Shown piece by piece: positions 22,320 to 33,602 of a DNA stretch of 64,000 nt. A model generated the notes under the pieces. The model was given only the letters and a program-made list of their open reading frames with translations, made no database searches and was not told the DNA's origin. The DNA is from Chloranthus sessilifolius (taxonomy: Eukaryota > Streptophyta > Magnoliopsida > Chloranthales > Chloranthaceae), in assembly GCA_021018995.1 (NCBI GenBank), contig CM037586.1:145990060-146054059 (forward strand), in the 5' to 3' direction. Position 1 is the first letter of the stretch, and each line of letters opens with the position of its first letter. The position numbers and the translations under genes are program-made.

Positions 22320-23593
22320 CGGCCTTGTACCGTAGGCCGCACAAGTCGTAAGGCTGGTCCTGCCTTTGACATAGTTTCCACCATCTCAGGGCACTCCTTA
22401 ATTCTATGCCTCATCTTTCCACAACGAAAACATGCACCAGATGTCTTTCGACATTCTTCCGTCTTGTGTGCCTTCCCACACTTCCCACAGATATCGGTTG
22501 AGGCTGTCGACGAAGCTATATATGAACCTGTGTGGGAAATTGCTAGTCGTGCTTGTGGAACTCTAGATACAAATTGGACAGGCTGGTTCAAAGTTTGTGG
22601 AACCCGAGGTGGTAATGGTGGTAAAGTTGCTGGGTTGTAGGGCCGTGTATAGGCCACTGCAGTAGGTTGAAATGTTGGTTGCATGGGGTATCGCTATCGC
22701 TTACTTCCTTAGCCAGAACTAAAAGACTGAGCTTGAGCTTTTCTGCTTTTATTTTGTTCCTCTCTCTTTTTGAACATACTTTCGACATCAGTCTCTGCTA
22801 TGAGGGCCAACTTCATCACATGTGTGTATGTCATTGCTTGAAACAACGAAATTCTCTTCTTGATAAGGGGCTTCAAACCATGCTCAAACTTTTATGTTTT
22901 CATGAGCTCAGTGGCTACTAGCAATGGTGCAAATCGGGAAAGGCGAGTAAACTTTGTCTCATAGTCCCTAACAGTCATCTGGCTTTGCTCTAGTGTTGCA
23001 AATTGGACCTCCATCCGGTATCTCTCAGGTGCCGGAAAATACATCTCATTGAAGGCTTCGGTGAAATATGCCCAAGTCCTGGGTACTCCAGGTACTCTCG
23101 TTCTTTCCATGAACTGCCATCAGGGATCTACTTCACCCTCCAGTTTGTATGCTGCCCAGCTGACCTTCTCGACCTCGGTGCATCTAACCCGTTGAAGTAC
23201 CTTCTCAATTTGTGTGAGCCAATTTTCAGCCTCCATTAGGTCGTGTTGGCCGTAGAAACTCGGCGGTCGAAGTCATACAAACTCCTGAAAGCTCTCTGGG
23301 GTTCTTCACTCAGCTAGCATGGCCATGGTGTTTACCAAGGTTTCCATCAACTACGGATTATGTCCCGCATTTTGCTCGACTTCGGGAGCAGGGCCCATTT
23401 GATTAGCACCCGCTACAGGAGGAGTATGCTTGGGAGCATTTTTCATCGTAGTCCGGCTCTCTGCCATATTCATGCTTTCTCCACTTCCTGAGGTAGCGTC
23501 GTGCTTATAGCCCGCTACAGGAATTGCATTTGGGCCAGTGCGATAGGGTAACAGTGGTCGACCCCTTCCTCTCCCTCGTCGTGGAGGCATCAC
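22320..23593 (-). pseudogene. gag region of the truncated gypsy element
   Basis: It starts at MPPRRGRGRGRP (about 23590), about 140 bp after the primer site. The gag core is at about 23110-22900, with a conserved WAYFTEAFNEMYFP and RDYETKFTRLSRF. Near 22500-22400 are two Cys/His knuckles (CGKCGKAHKTEEC and CFRCGKMRHRIKEC). The product would be a nucleocapsid protein; the copy is broken. Confidence 0.8.
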
Positions 23594-23734
23594 AACCTGC
23601 TATGATCAGGCAAAAGCTTGATCAGATAAACATAGACATCGACTTGTCTCAACCTAGACCTTAACACCAACCAAACATCAAGAGTCTTGCCATATGCTCG
23701 TGTCATAATTGAGTCTCCAAAAGACTTAACGTGG

Positions 23735-23746
23735 GCTCTGATACCA
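23735..23746 (-). other. primer binding site for initiator tRNA-Met
   Basis: On the - strand this reads TGGTATCAGAGC, the standard Met-tRNA primer site of plant LTR elements. It lies 7 bases inside the LTR. Confidence 0.88.
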
Positions 23747-23753
23747 CCTATAA

Positions 23754-25091
23754 TGGCCTGACATTTCCCCTTATATTATACAGGAAAGGACGCGTTGTTG
23801 GATCACCTAACATGATCATTTCTTATAAGTGCATCGGATACAAAGTATTATATTACGGAAGTGATTTACTAACTCTAATATGTAGACAATATGGCAATAA
23901 CTGATATCTATCTGAAATAGCATAACATAAATTTAAATATAAACAAGTACTATGTATAGCTTTCTAACGATGACGGTCATCCGTCATCAAAACAATGAAA
24001 AGAAAACCTATACATATATAAAATTAAGTATCTTATCAAAATATAGTAATAATGTTTTATACAAGTTCTTCCAAAAAGTTTCTCTCAAGTATTTTCTCTC
24101 TCTAACCTATCAAGGATAGAAGTCCTCTACAGAATCATCTTCCTCTTCCTCCTCGCCCTCCTCCTCCTCAAGCTGGAAGGTAGGATCCCCTTCATGTTCT
24201 TGGTCCCAATCAAGGCCTGCAGTTTGACATGGAATCATGGAATGAGCTATCATCAAAGCTCCGTAGGGAACTAACAATGATAGCCCATACATTAATATGC
24301 AAATTCACGTTCTTGATGTATAAAATACAGATCAAAGCAACTCTTATATTATATTATATCTATTCTAGCACCTTACAATATAAACAACAATTAATCATGC
24401 TAATGATTTCATCATACAATGGAGTCATTTTAGAACGAGTACAAGGAATCATACTGAAACATATTTAGCTTAAACAAGCTATCAGACGTAAAACAGACCT
24501 ATACAAGAAACAAGATTTTCAAGCTCCCAAGTTAGCGGGATCACTTGAACTGAGACATCAAGCTCCCGAGTTAGTGAGTTCACTTGTGTTCAAGAATATG
24601 TATCCAAACTCCCGAGTTAGCAGGATCACTTGTGTTCAAGAATACGTAGCCAAGCTCCCGAGTTAGCGGGATCACTTGGCTCAAAACGAAGCAAGCGTGT
24701 ACAAGAAATCAAGAAAACAAGACGTGAAAATTGCATGGTATCAAGCATGTGAGAATATCATGAGTAAATAAAGTATTTGAATATAGCAAACATGAAGTTA
24801 TGAAATTAATACAAAGCAAGACTAGATGACGTAAGCATATTCATGCATCAAAACTGAAAACTAGCATAACTAGATGAATAATAATAATGTACATATTTTG
24901 TCTTGCTATCAAGATTAGAATGAGAAAATAACATATAAACCAACAAGGTCAAATCCCTACCTTACGGTTAAGCCTTCGTGTTACATATGCATGAATCCAA
25001 GCTAATGCCCCTTTTTATGAGCTTCTTGTGAGCACCTAAGATACATATTAGCGTGTTAAGTATGCTTAGCATACATACCGGGTCACTACAA
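23754..25091 (-). repeat. 5' LTR of the truncated gypsy element
   Basis: A 1338-bp LTR. On the - strand it begins TGTAGTGACCCGG, a start style common in Del-type LTRs, and ends with AGGCCA. The ends are inferred from TG...CA and the adjacent primer site, since no second LTR is present to confirm them. Confidence 0.7.
24520..24680. repeat. four tandem repeats in the LTR, 39-46 bp apart
   Basis: The motif AGCTCCCGAGTTAGCGGGAT, with CACTTG after it, recurs starting at about 24521, 24560, 24606 and 24652. CTCCCGAGTTAGCGGGA can itself form a small hairpin. Its role is unknown. Confidence 0.8.
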
Positions 25092-26364
25092 ACCTCCCCT
25101 CCCCTTCCCTGTAGAACATTAGACCTAACACTCAACATAGCACACACACACATGCATACCCAGGGTTGCTGCGGCAAGGCACAGGGTTGCCGCGGCAAGC
25201 CACTCAGCTAACACCTTGCCACGGCAAGCCTGATAGACTTAGCCTGCTGCATGCTTCTTCCTCTGGATTTGGTTTTCAATCCTTTGGGCTTTCTACACTA
25301 TGCACACATGTCTTTCACAATATCTTTTAGGTTAAAATTTTAAACATGTATTTTATTGCTTTCATTTGTTGTGTATGCAAGGCTCTAGAGTGTTAGAAAT
25401 CAAAAGATTTCGACTCCAAATCCTTAACTACATCAAATCTCTCGAAATTTTGATCCGATCTTTCAAAATCGACACTAATTTCCTATAAGCTATTTCGAGA
25501 AATTAATCTAGTACGTAAGTTGCGTTATGAAGTACCTTTTTTTTTTTTTGTGTATTTCCTAGGTTGCGACGGCGTCGGAATGATATTGATGTTGAAATCA
25601 TGAAATTGATTTCGAAGATCTTGATTGTATGGTTGTGAGGAAAATCTAAAGATCAGACGGTTGATTCCCTCTTCTTCTCTCAACCAAATTCTAGAGTTAC
25701 TAAGTGATCCAAGGGTTTTAAGAACTTAATTTGGGATTTTCCCCATGGTGAGAAATGAGATTGAGAGGGAAAGAAGACTTCTTTTCTTTCTCTGCAGGGA
25801 TTTGCGTGGCTTTGTATACCGAAGTGGGAGAGATGAGAGGGATAGTTAAAGGCTTTATTTGCTTTTGCACTTGACGTGCATGGGGATTAATAGTGACTCA
25901 CACCATCGTGGAGTCAATAGGCGGAAGAATGGTTATAAGCTTTATAAGGCTCAGTTTTAATGTTTTTCTATTACACTTGTTATGGGTGTATGGGCTGGTG
26001 CAGAAATTCAAGTGTAGAATCAATACACAATATTGAGTATATGAGGTACCTGGTTTAGTTTTAATAAATGTACTAGGCCACTAAGGGCCCCATAATTTAT
26101 CAGTTATCAACACTAAATCCAACACAGCTCTTTGTGTCCCGATGATAAGCACAAACCTGACCCTTCTCGAGTCCGTATTTGGTATTGGCAGGTTCAAGTT
26201 TGGCAGCTGTTATAGGTCATGGATCAAGTCTCGGTCGGGATGGTGTAGGTCATTGGTCGGGTCACTAGCCTCACTAGGTCAGTCTGGCCATATGTATTGA
26301 CCCAGTATATTTGTATGGCCAAATTTTGATTGGAGCAAATTTGTTTAACCAAATCCTTTATATA
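25092..26364. other. intergenic, no gene seen
   Basis: No coding signal. It includes a small set of palindromes (25161-25228), a T run near 25540 and otherwise unassigned sequence. Confidence 0.6.
25161..25228. repeat. TTGCCGCGGCAA palindrome repeats
   Basis: Two adjacent 21-bp units (25161-25181 and 25182-25202) of CAGGGTTGCNGCGGCAAG. The second contains the perfect 12-bp palindrome TTGCCGCGGCAA (25187-25198). A third related site, CTTGCCACGGCAAG, follows at 25215-25228. Confidence 0.75.
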
Positions 26365-26776
26365 TAGGGTACCACTAAACACGCCCACGCATTCTCCGAA
26401 AGCGCTCACAATCCATACCTTTTGAAAATCACCGATTCCTTCGAATGAAATGATGGAGCTAGTTTTTACCTAACTTTCACAAAATAGATCTTCAGATCAT
26501 GACCCACCTATCAGACGGTCAATTTTTTATTCTATGTGTCACAAATCCCCAAAAAATGTCATTGACTCATATGGCACACATTACGCTCAAATGTGATTTT
26601 ATGCCCATTTTTTTTTAATCTATGACATGTTGAATCACAAATCGGCTGTTTGAGAGGTGCACCATGATCTCCAAATCTATTGAGTGAAAGATATGGGTGA
26701 AAAATAGTATTCATCATATGATTCGAATAATTCAATGGGTTTCAAGGGGTGGTGTTGGTGCGTTTAGAGGTACCCT
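26365..26776. mobile_element. MITE, AGGGTACC family, copy 1
   Basis: A 412-bp element with inverted ends AGGGTACC...GGTACCCT. The inverted similarity extends well inside: ACTAAACACGCCCACGC at the left against CTCTAAACGCACCAACACC read from the right. There is no coding capacity. The flanks are AT-rich (TATAT on both sides), so the target duplication is ambiguous. The superfamily is not assigned. Confidence 0.8.
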
Positions 26777-27839
26777 TATATCTATATATATACAAATTTT
26801 TCTTATTAATTGACCCTAACTTAAAATAGTGATTTTAGGCTCATTACAATTCCATTTTTTTGCAAATGACCTATCAATTTTGATCCACGCAAGGAAACTT
26901 ATCCAATAAACCTATTTTTGGAACTTTTTGAGACGATTAAAATGCTAAAAAATGGCAGTGAAAAATTCAATAACATTTAAGTAATAAAAATCTTAAAATG
27001 TTATTGGTTGGGTTACTCGATCCGTCGGGTACGTTCTATTATTTAGCTTCTTCTTTTTTTTTGTAATGCATTTTTCTTTAAAATATACTTTATTAATTTG
27101 TTAGTTGCATTTTTCAAATTATAACCAATAGAAGAGAATATGAAGATATTTGTAATCTAAAAGCAATGAGTGTTGTTTCATTTGTCACAAAAAAAAAAAA
27201 AAAAGAAGTATGATTTCATTTATCGAAAAAAAATTTGTATTAACTTTTTTTATGATTAATATGCAAAAGGGGGCCCAATTTAGGACCTTGCCTTAGCCCG
27301 TAAAATCTCAAGGCGACCCTGGGTCCACCAGTGGCAGTACTATAGAGTATAGACTAGCGTCTAGACAGTTCACTTCGTTTCTTTAAAAGATCTCAAACAG
27401 TCAAAACATTAAAAAATGGTTTATCGGCTGACTGGATTATAAAAGCATTAATTTATAATATAATTAAATGGATAACTGTACTCAACATTTAACTAATCAA
27501 ACCGACTACTTACAGTTTGAGACCGTGGAGTCCACAATGGAGACGGTTTCAACTATTGTTCATTGAGACTCCACTGTCTTGTGATTGGTGTGCAGTGAGG
27601 GCAGTTTTGTCCAACTCAATTAATGGGTTACTGTATAATTTTTGTATAGAAAATTATAAGGATGATTTACGAAAAGGCCCATGCGCCGGTTTTTATAACG
27701 AGAAAAAATCTGTGCGTTACTTATTCTCCACCAGCGCCCCGACACGCCATCCAGGCATTTTGCACAGGTCCCCCTCATAAACAAGCAAAGGTCTGACATT
27801 TTTTCCCTTACAACAAACCAGAGACAACACTAGGGTTAA
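26777..27839. other. intergenic, no gene seen
   Basis: AT-rich sequence with homopolymer runs. Short frames near 27517-27780 have no recognisable domain. Confidence 0.6.
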
Positions 27840-28230
27840 AAGGCGAGAATGCCTCGGGGTTTTCGGAAAAGAAGCCGACGATGCATTAACTACGGTGAAC
27901 CTGTCGTCTCTTTTCGGTGTTTATTTGAACTCTGGCAAAACTGTCTTATCTTCACGGCATGTATTTCATAGCCGGCGAAGCAGAGGGTTTTCGGAGAAAA
28001 AGATGACAATGGCTCTCTTCCCAGCGTCCATTTCATAGCCGGCGAGCCAGAGAGCTCCTATGAGCCCGTACTATCTTCATGGGGTGTATTTCACAATCGG
28101 CAAACCAAAGGATTTTCGGAGAAAAGACTATGATGGCCCTCATCTTGGCGTTTATTTCAACTTTGTTGAACCCATCATCGAACCGATCATCTCTTCCCAG
28201 TCTTTATTTGATCTCCGGAGAAGATTTGAA
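27840..28230. repeat. diverged tandem repeat of about 120 bp
   Basis: At least two units share TATTTCATAGCCGGCGA, GGTTTTCGGAGAAAA and GATGGCCCTC-like segments (for example 27960-28060 and 28075-28170), with a weaker third unit before them. No protein family is recognised. Confidence 0.6.
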
Positions 28231-28450
28231 CATTTTAATGTTTTGAAAAGGAAAGCAAATGGGTGTCGATTTTACACTAGGGCTTAGGGGTAAATTCGTA
28301 ACCGAATTGTGAGCCCTCGACCTTTGTGTGTCTTAAACGGTCGAGTGTGGCCCGTTTAAACCCGTATAAAGCGCTATTCCGTAATTTAAAATAAAAACGA
28401 CTGAAATCGTATTTAATATGTTTGAGGGGTGTAATTTAGTACTTTTCTCA

Positions 28451-28710
28451 AATTATAAACAAAAGACAGATTTGTTGAGGAAAAAGTGCAGGCGACTGAT
28501 GTGGCGCGACGAGACTGATTGAACCGACCTGCATTAATTGAGCCCTACGACACTTATACCCAGGCCAAAGTGCAGGGGACTGATGTGGCGCGATGAGACT
28601 GATTGAACCGACCTACATTAATCAAGCCCTACCACACTTGTACCCAATTACGTTGCACCAAATCAGCCGCGGCAATTTATCTGCATAAGATCGGCACTCC
28701 ATATAACACT
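28451..28710. mobile_element. inverted-repeat element, AAAGTGCA family, copy 1
   Basis: The left arm ACAGATTTGTTGAGGAAAAA is complementary in style to the right arm CTGCATAAGATCGGCACTCC. The same arms occur in copies at 30979-31096 and 35936-36085. The middle is enlarged by an internal duplication (28482-28650). Confidence 0.65.
28482..28650. repeat. tandem duplication of about 84 bp
   Basis: Two units, about 28482-28564 and 28566-28650, both starting AAAGTGCAGG and sharing GACTGATGTGGCGCGA, GAGACTGATTGAACCGACCT and a final ACACTT(A/G)TACCCA. They differ at roughly ten positions by eye. Confidence 0.85.
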
Positions 28711-29199
28711 GTAAGTTTTTTTTGTATCTATTGATATGCAGTTTGAATTTTGAGCATATGGAAAAATATGTGATTATTGATTTTTTAATTAATCCATGTT
28801 TATATTATATTTTAGAATACTTATTTGTCAATTATAAGGACATGCTCACATGATAAGCCCTTATGCCCGCACGCCATTCCAATAACCGAGTACTTGTTTA
28901 TTTGTCTTTTTGTGATAAAAGTGACTTCGAGAAGATCAACTTATCGCTCGGCCTTGAAACAAGCAAAAGTTTGGAATTCAAGGAAGGAGTTGAGGGTTAA
29001 CGATCATGTGGTGTGGTGGAAATAAGATTTCCTTAAAGGAGGGCATTTTTATTAGTAATTTCAAAAATTATAAATCCCAGACCTTAAAGCTTAGATAAAT
29101 CTCAGACAACAGGCTTAGAAGGTGAAATCATCATTTTACCCTTATGCCTGTGCGTGGAGTTTAAAGTCTTGGATATAGCATTATTCTAGATTTTTACCT

Positions 29200-29480
29200 T
29201 AATTTTATTAACAACCATCATAAAATAAAAAAATAGTAGTTTTCATGTGGCACAAATTAAAAAAAACGTAACCCTAAAACGTTAAAATCACGATTGAGCA
29301 CAATATGTGACACATATTTTTTGAGATCTTTACCTCATGGGATAAAAAATTAATCGTTTGATGGTATGCTCATAGTCTTAAGTTCCATTGTCTGAAAAAT
29401 TAGCATGAAAACCCATTTTCATCATCTGACTCAAAATAGTCAATCGTTCTTCAATGTAGGCATCCTCAATAATTAAGTAG
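29200..29480. mobile_element. MITE, AGGGTACC family, diverged partial copy
   Basis: It shares with the full copies the sequence of internal motifs: a dinucleotide-poor start, TGTGACACATATTTTTTGAGAT, CGTTTGATGGTATGCTCATAGTCTTAAGTTCCATTGTCTG reduced here to short matches, and CATTTTCATCATCTGACTC. The terminal repeats are not evident. Confidence 0.4.
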
Positions 29481-29819
29481 CAGCAATTAGAATTAGCCAA
29501 AAAATATATAACTGAAAGGATTTTTTTTTATAAACAACACGTTTATGTAGATCCCCCCTTGGCTCCACTGGCCACTGCTCACCGCTCCGAGTCTCCGGCA
29601 CGCTCCACCAGTTCTTTTGCAGTATCTTTCAGTCTTTGGCACTTCATCTTTTTACTCTCCCAACTCTTTAGCCTCTTTCTCTCTTTATATTTTCCTAAGC
29701 CCTTAACTCCTAAATTACTATTTATAAACCTAATCTCTATATCCCTAATTTACTCCTAAATACTAAGTTTAGCTCCCTAAGTTTTAAATTCCTAATTTTC
29801 TAAACTCATTTTTAGATCA

Positions 29820-30170
29820 AGGTATCAAGTATTGGTTGATATCGATACGTATCAATATTTTGGCCAACCGATACCAATACCACCCCCATATCAATATCGG
29901 AGTTGTATCGGTATCAGGAATCAGTATCAGCCAATACTGCATAGTATCTTACGATAGGTATCAGGTCTTGGCCGGTACCGCTTTGCTATTAGGCGATACC
30001 TACTAAATTTGAATTTTTAATATTTTTTTTATTAATAAAATTATTTAATAGTTTAGATATAAGTGATACTTTTAAGATTATAAGTCTTGACATTTTTCAG
30101 ATTTTTTTCAAAAAAATATCGACACCTATCAGCCCTCCAAAAACCAATACCTATACCCGATTTGCTACCT
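29820..30170. repeat. diverged CGATACGTATC-type repeat patch
   Basis: Several palindrome-like words (ATCGATACGTATC, ACCGATACCAATACC, TATCGGTATCAG) are crowded here. The same words recur at 47970-48560. Confidence 0.55.
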
Positions 30171-30978
30171 TGTCCCAAAGCCTTTTATAATTAATTTTCT
30201 AAACTCTAAACCCATATCCAAATCATATTATTAATTAATTTTAAAATCTTAATTAATAAAAGGATTTGGATATTGGTTTAGGATTTAGAATAAAAGGATT
30301 TGGAGATAGAAAATTAGGAAATGGAAACTCATTTCCAAATCTTTTTATAATATTTTTTTGCTTATTTAATTTTTTTATGTGAAATTTATTATTACAGGAT
30401 AAAGACCAAAATGGTATTTAAATGACGTTATACTATTAAATGTGACTTTTTTAATCTTACACCATATCATTGTGGTTTATTGTTATGCCCTATGATACAC
30501 ATCTTTTTTTAAATGACGGTTCGGATAATCGGCTCCTTTTATTATTGACTGGCCTTGTAGCAAATGGTTTAAGATGTGAGTGATCCTTACCATTAATGTG
30601 ATTGATCATAAATTAAAGTGCAGCTAAGTCCAAAAATAGTTTTTCTAGGAAATTTTTGGAGATTCTTTCTCTAATTTAGCTAAGGGTGGAAAAAAATAAT
30701 TTATTAGCATACATTGCCTATGGATTACTAGGTGCTTCCCCTTTGAGAAAATCCTGCATCCACCACTGGTAAACCCGGTACATATTAAAAGCCGTGAACT
30801 CAATCCAAACCAAGTGAACCAACAAAATAGGTAACATTACTCTTTTTCCTTTTACCTTTTATAGTTAGTTACAAAATAATCATAAACAACCAAGCTTAAG
30901 ACTATAGGCCTAAGTGCCTAAGATTGTAAGCGGCAAATAAGACCATCAATTTGAAGGCCCCCGGAATATAAAATATGG

Positions 30979-31096
30979 AGAGTATTATATGGAGGACAGA
31001 TTTTATGCAGACAAAGTGTAGATAATTAATATGACACAATGCAATTGGCTGCCTGCACTTTGTCCTCAACAAATCTGTCATCTATTTATAATTTTC
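30979..31096. mobile_element. inverted-repeat element, AAAGTGCA family, copy 2
   Basis: A compact fold-back unit. The left arm ATATGGAGGACAGATTTTAT, with GCAGACAAAGTG after it, pairs with the reverse of CACTTTGTCCTCAACAAAT plus CTGTCATCTATTTATA. No coding capacity. Confidence 0.75.
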
Positions 31097-31157
31097 TATA
31101 AAACATTGCCCCAAAAATGAGAGTCGTGAGCCGATTGCAGTTTGCGGGTAAGAGTAT

Positions 31158-31339
31158 TGTCACGGAGTCGCTCTTTTCGATGTAGACTCGCGTGCGACAC
31201 TTAACTTCTCAAGCTAAGTCAGTCTATTTCTGATACCAACTGTCACAGAGGCGTAGACTTATGCCGACTAATACGCTTGTGCGACGCCTCGATGCTACGT
31301 GCAACGAAGCAAGCCTAACCAACATCAACTCTGATACCA
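31158..31339. repeat. terminal direct repeat, left
   Basis: Begins TGTCACGGAGTCGCTC and ends CTCTGATACCA. An internal second TGATACCAACTGTCAC shows that the repeat is itself built from two related parts. Confidence 0.8.
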
Positions 31340-32288
31340 CCGGCCTAAAGGATGGGAACTCCCGCTCATGATTACCATATTTCCAAGGCAATAGTATCGA
31401 TGCATTGCGCCCCTTACGACACACATGTTTGCACATCCATGCCTTGATTGCCCTACTCAAGCTTCACCTTTGCGACCTGCATTAATACTTCACCTGCGAT
31501 AGTAATAGCATGTCAGCTCCTCATGTAGTCCCATACCAACATGTCTTGTCGTCATACTGAATTAAGTCCGCCATCGTGTGTGGTCCAGGTGACCAGCACA
31601 CATTATATTCTGACCCTCTTGCTGACGTGCTCTACAGAGTCCCACTCAGCTTGAAGTGTCTCCCTCTTAACCTACCCACATACACCGCGACATGTACTCC
31701 GACATACATGATAACCTCGTTTTGAGTGACACACGGCATTGCCGAAGCAACGTCCTAGGCCCACCCTTTCAGGCCTAGGAGACACTTGCGTAGCCTTCAA
31801 TGTCGCAAAGCCCCGTGTGTGTGGAAGGCTCTCTCCAGCACTGCACCTCTCTCACATAGATGGTTCAAACACCATCTATGGATAAATAACAGAATGATCT
31901 CAAAGGTATTGATTTGTCATACCCCCATGGCACATGGACTACTCCTTCCATGGAACACAGTGTCGTGCTCTACACCAATAAGCCCCAACGTCCCACATCA
32001 TCTCCCCATGCGACCGTGTCGCAAAGCCTTCCTGACTTGTTTGATACGCCTACGGCAAGGCGACGCGGAGAAGGGTGACGCCCCGGTCACATCCTCCCCC
32101 ACTTGAAACCGTCAACATCCTCGTTGATGTGAAGACACTTCTTTTCGTAGAATATGCCCACTTTCGATGCTACAGTTCATGAATTCAAAGTCTTCACTAC
32201 ACGCAATTGGTGTTCGGTCCAACATCCAAACTCCCTACGCCACCCCCATATGTAACGCAGTTTACTCTTCTGTCTTCCCGAGATTTCC

Positions 32289-32570
32289 CAAAACACAACA
32301 TGTTGCTCTTGTTCCACGGCACCCCCACCTCACCTCGAGTAGCAAAATTAACAACTAACCCCCAAGCACACTATGACGCTCTTGTTCCTCGCCGCCCCCA
32401 CCTCACCTCGAGTAGCAAATTTAATAACTCAACCACAAAACAACGCTGCTCTTTGTCTATTGGCACCCCGCCCTCACTTCGAATAGCAAAATAACACCCA
32501 ACACGTTGCTCTTGTTCATTGGCGCACGCGCCCTCGCCTCACCTCAAATAGCAAATCTCAGCTTCCTCCT
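32289..32570. repeat. four tandem units of about 65-75 bp inside the TRIM-like element
   Basis: Each unit has a GCTCTTGTTC-like start, a C-rich CACCCCCACCTCACCTC middle and a (A/G)AGTAGCAAA-like end (last two units AATAGCAAA). Confidence 0.75.
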
Positions 32571-32694
32571 GAAGTGAGAATGGAGTATTTTCGTTGCTCC
32601 ATGCCATCCATGGCAAATGTGTGACCCTCCTAGCCATTGCATGGTCCCTTTTGGGACAATATGGTCCTCGAAACGATTTGACTATGATACCAAC

Positions 32695-32876
32695 TGTCGC
32701 GGAGTCGCTCTTTTCGATGTGGACTCGCGTGCGGCACCTAACTTTATAAGCTAGGTCAACCTATCTCTAATACCAACTATCACGGGGGCTTAGACTTATG
32801 CCGACTAACACGCTTGTGCGACGCCTCGATACTACGTGCAACAAAGCAAGCCTAACCAACATCAGCTCTGATACCA
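32695..32876. repeat. terminal direct repeat, right
   Basis: The same length (182 bp) as the left copy, beginning TGTCGCGGAGTCGCTC and ending CTCTGATACCA. Confidence 0.8.
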
Positions 32877-32881
32877 CCCGT

Positions 32882-32960
32882 CGGATAGGTGTGCCATGAT
32901 CTAAAGATCCATTGAGTGAAAGATTGGAGCAAAAAACGATCTCCATCTTTAGCGCATCTT
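32882..32960. mobile_element. MITE, AGGGTACC family, partial copy
   Basis: Shares TGCCATGATCTAAAGATCC and ATTGAGTGAAAGAT with the inner part of the full copies at 26365 and 33167. Ends are absent. Confidence 0.5.
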
Positions 32961-33166
32961 TGGCATTGTATGATAGAGATTTCTTTTTGTGCTCATCTTT
33001 GGCCTCAAAGTTCTATACGTCATGGCTTTCTAATCAAGCCGCTTAGATGGTATTCAATATGGCACAGATCCCAAAACTATTAAGTCTTTATTTTCAAATA
33101 TGTGTCATGGTACAAATCTCGTGTGCAAATTGTAGCTCCCTTTCACAAATAATCAGGATATTTTTT

Positions 33167-33602
33167 AGGGTACCTTTATTGTTGTTCACGTGTTCTCTGA
33201 AAGCGCCCATGTCTCAGATCCCTTAAAAACCATTGATTGCTTCAAATCAGATTATGGAGGTCATTTTTCACCCCGATGTTCCACACAATAGAACTTGATA
33301 TCATCTCGCGCCTATCCGATGATCAGTTTTTGATTCCATGTGTCACATATCCCAAAAAATGACTCTAAATTCACGTTTGAGTGTGATGTGTGACAAATGA
33401 TTCAAGGCCTTTTTAAAGGGGATTTGTGACACATGGAATTAAAAAATGACTGTGATAGGTACGGCATGATCTCAAGATCCATTGTGTGGAAGATCGTGGT
33501 GAATATAATATCCATCATCTGTTATGAAACAATCAATAGTTTTAAAGGGGTTTATGACGTGGGCACTTTCAGAGATTGCGTAGTTGCTAATAGAGCTACC
33601 CT
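33167..33602. mobile_element. MITE, AGGGTACC family, copy 2
   Basis: A 436-bp element with ends AGGGTACC...GCTACCCT. Long inverted similarity: CTCTGAAAGCGCCCATG at the left matches, in reverse, CGTGGGCACTTTCAGAG at the right, followed by ATTGATTG against CAATCAAT. It shares internal words with copy 1, such as TGTGTCACA and GATCTCAAGATCCATTG. There is no gene. Confidence 0.82.

Larger units (their letters stand above)
21880..25091 (-). mobile_element. truncated Ty3/gypsy element (chromovirus-like gag), 5' part only
   Basis: The - strand shows LTR, Met-tRNA primer site, gag with two zinc knuckles, and the start of a protease. Reverse transcriptase, integrase and the 3' LTR are absent from this window. 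The gag style (WAYFTEAFNEMYFP, ERYRMEVQFATLEQ, MTVRDYETKFTRLSRF) resembles Del/Tekay-type chromoviruses; this is an inference from motifs. It is broken in several places as well as truncated. Confidence 0.82.
28711..30978. other. intergenic, no gene seen
   Basis: No coding signal. It includes a diverged half of an AGGGTACC-family MITE (about 29200-29480) and a patch of CGATACG-type repeats (29820-30170); the rest is AT-rich and unassigned. Confidence 0.6.
31158..32876 (-). mobile_element. TRIM-like non-autonomous LTR element
   Basis: Two 182-bp direct repeats (31158-31339 and 32695-32876, TG...CA) enclose 1.36 kb with no gene. Next to the right repeat, 32681-32692 reads TGGTATCATAGT on the - strand, close to a Met-tRNA primer site. 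Short terminal repeats, a primer site and no coding capacity fit a terminal-repeat retrotransposon in miniature. I saw no matching target duplication and no clear polypurine tract. The repeats differ at roughly 20 of 182 positions by eye, so it is old. Confidence 0.65.

Noticed and set aside
27517-27780. 87-codon + frame and other short frames between 26.8 and 31 kb
   Set aside because: No domain, no family resemblance, and lengths expected by chance.
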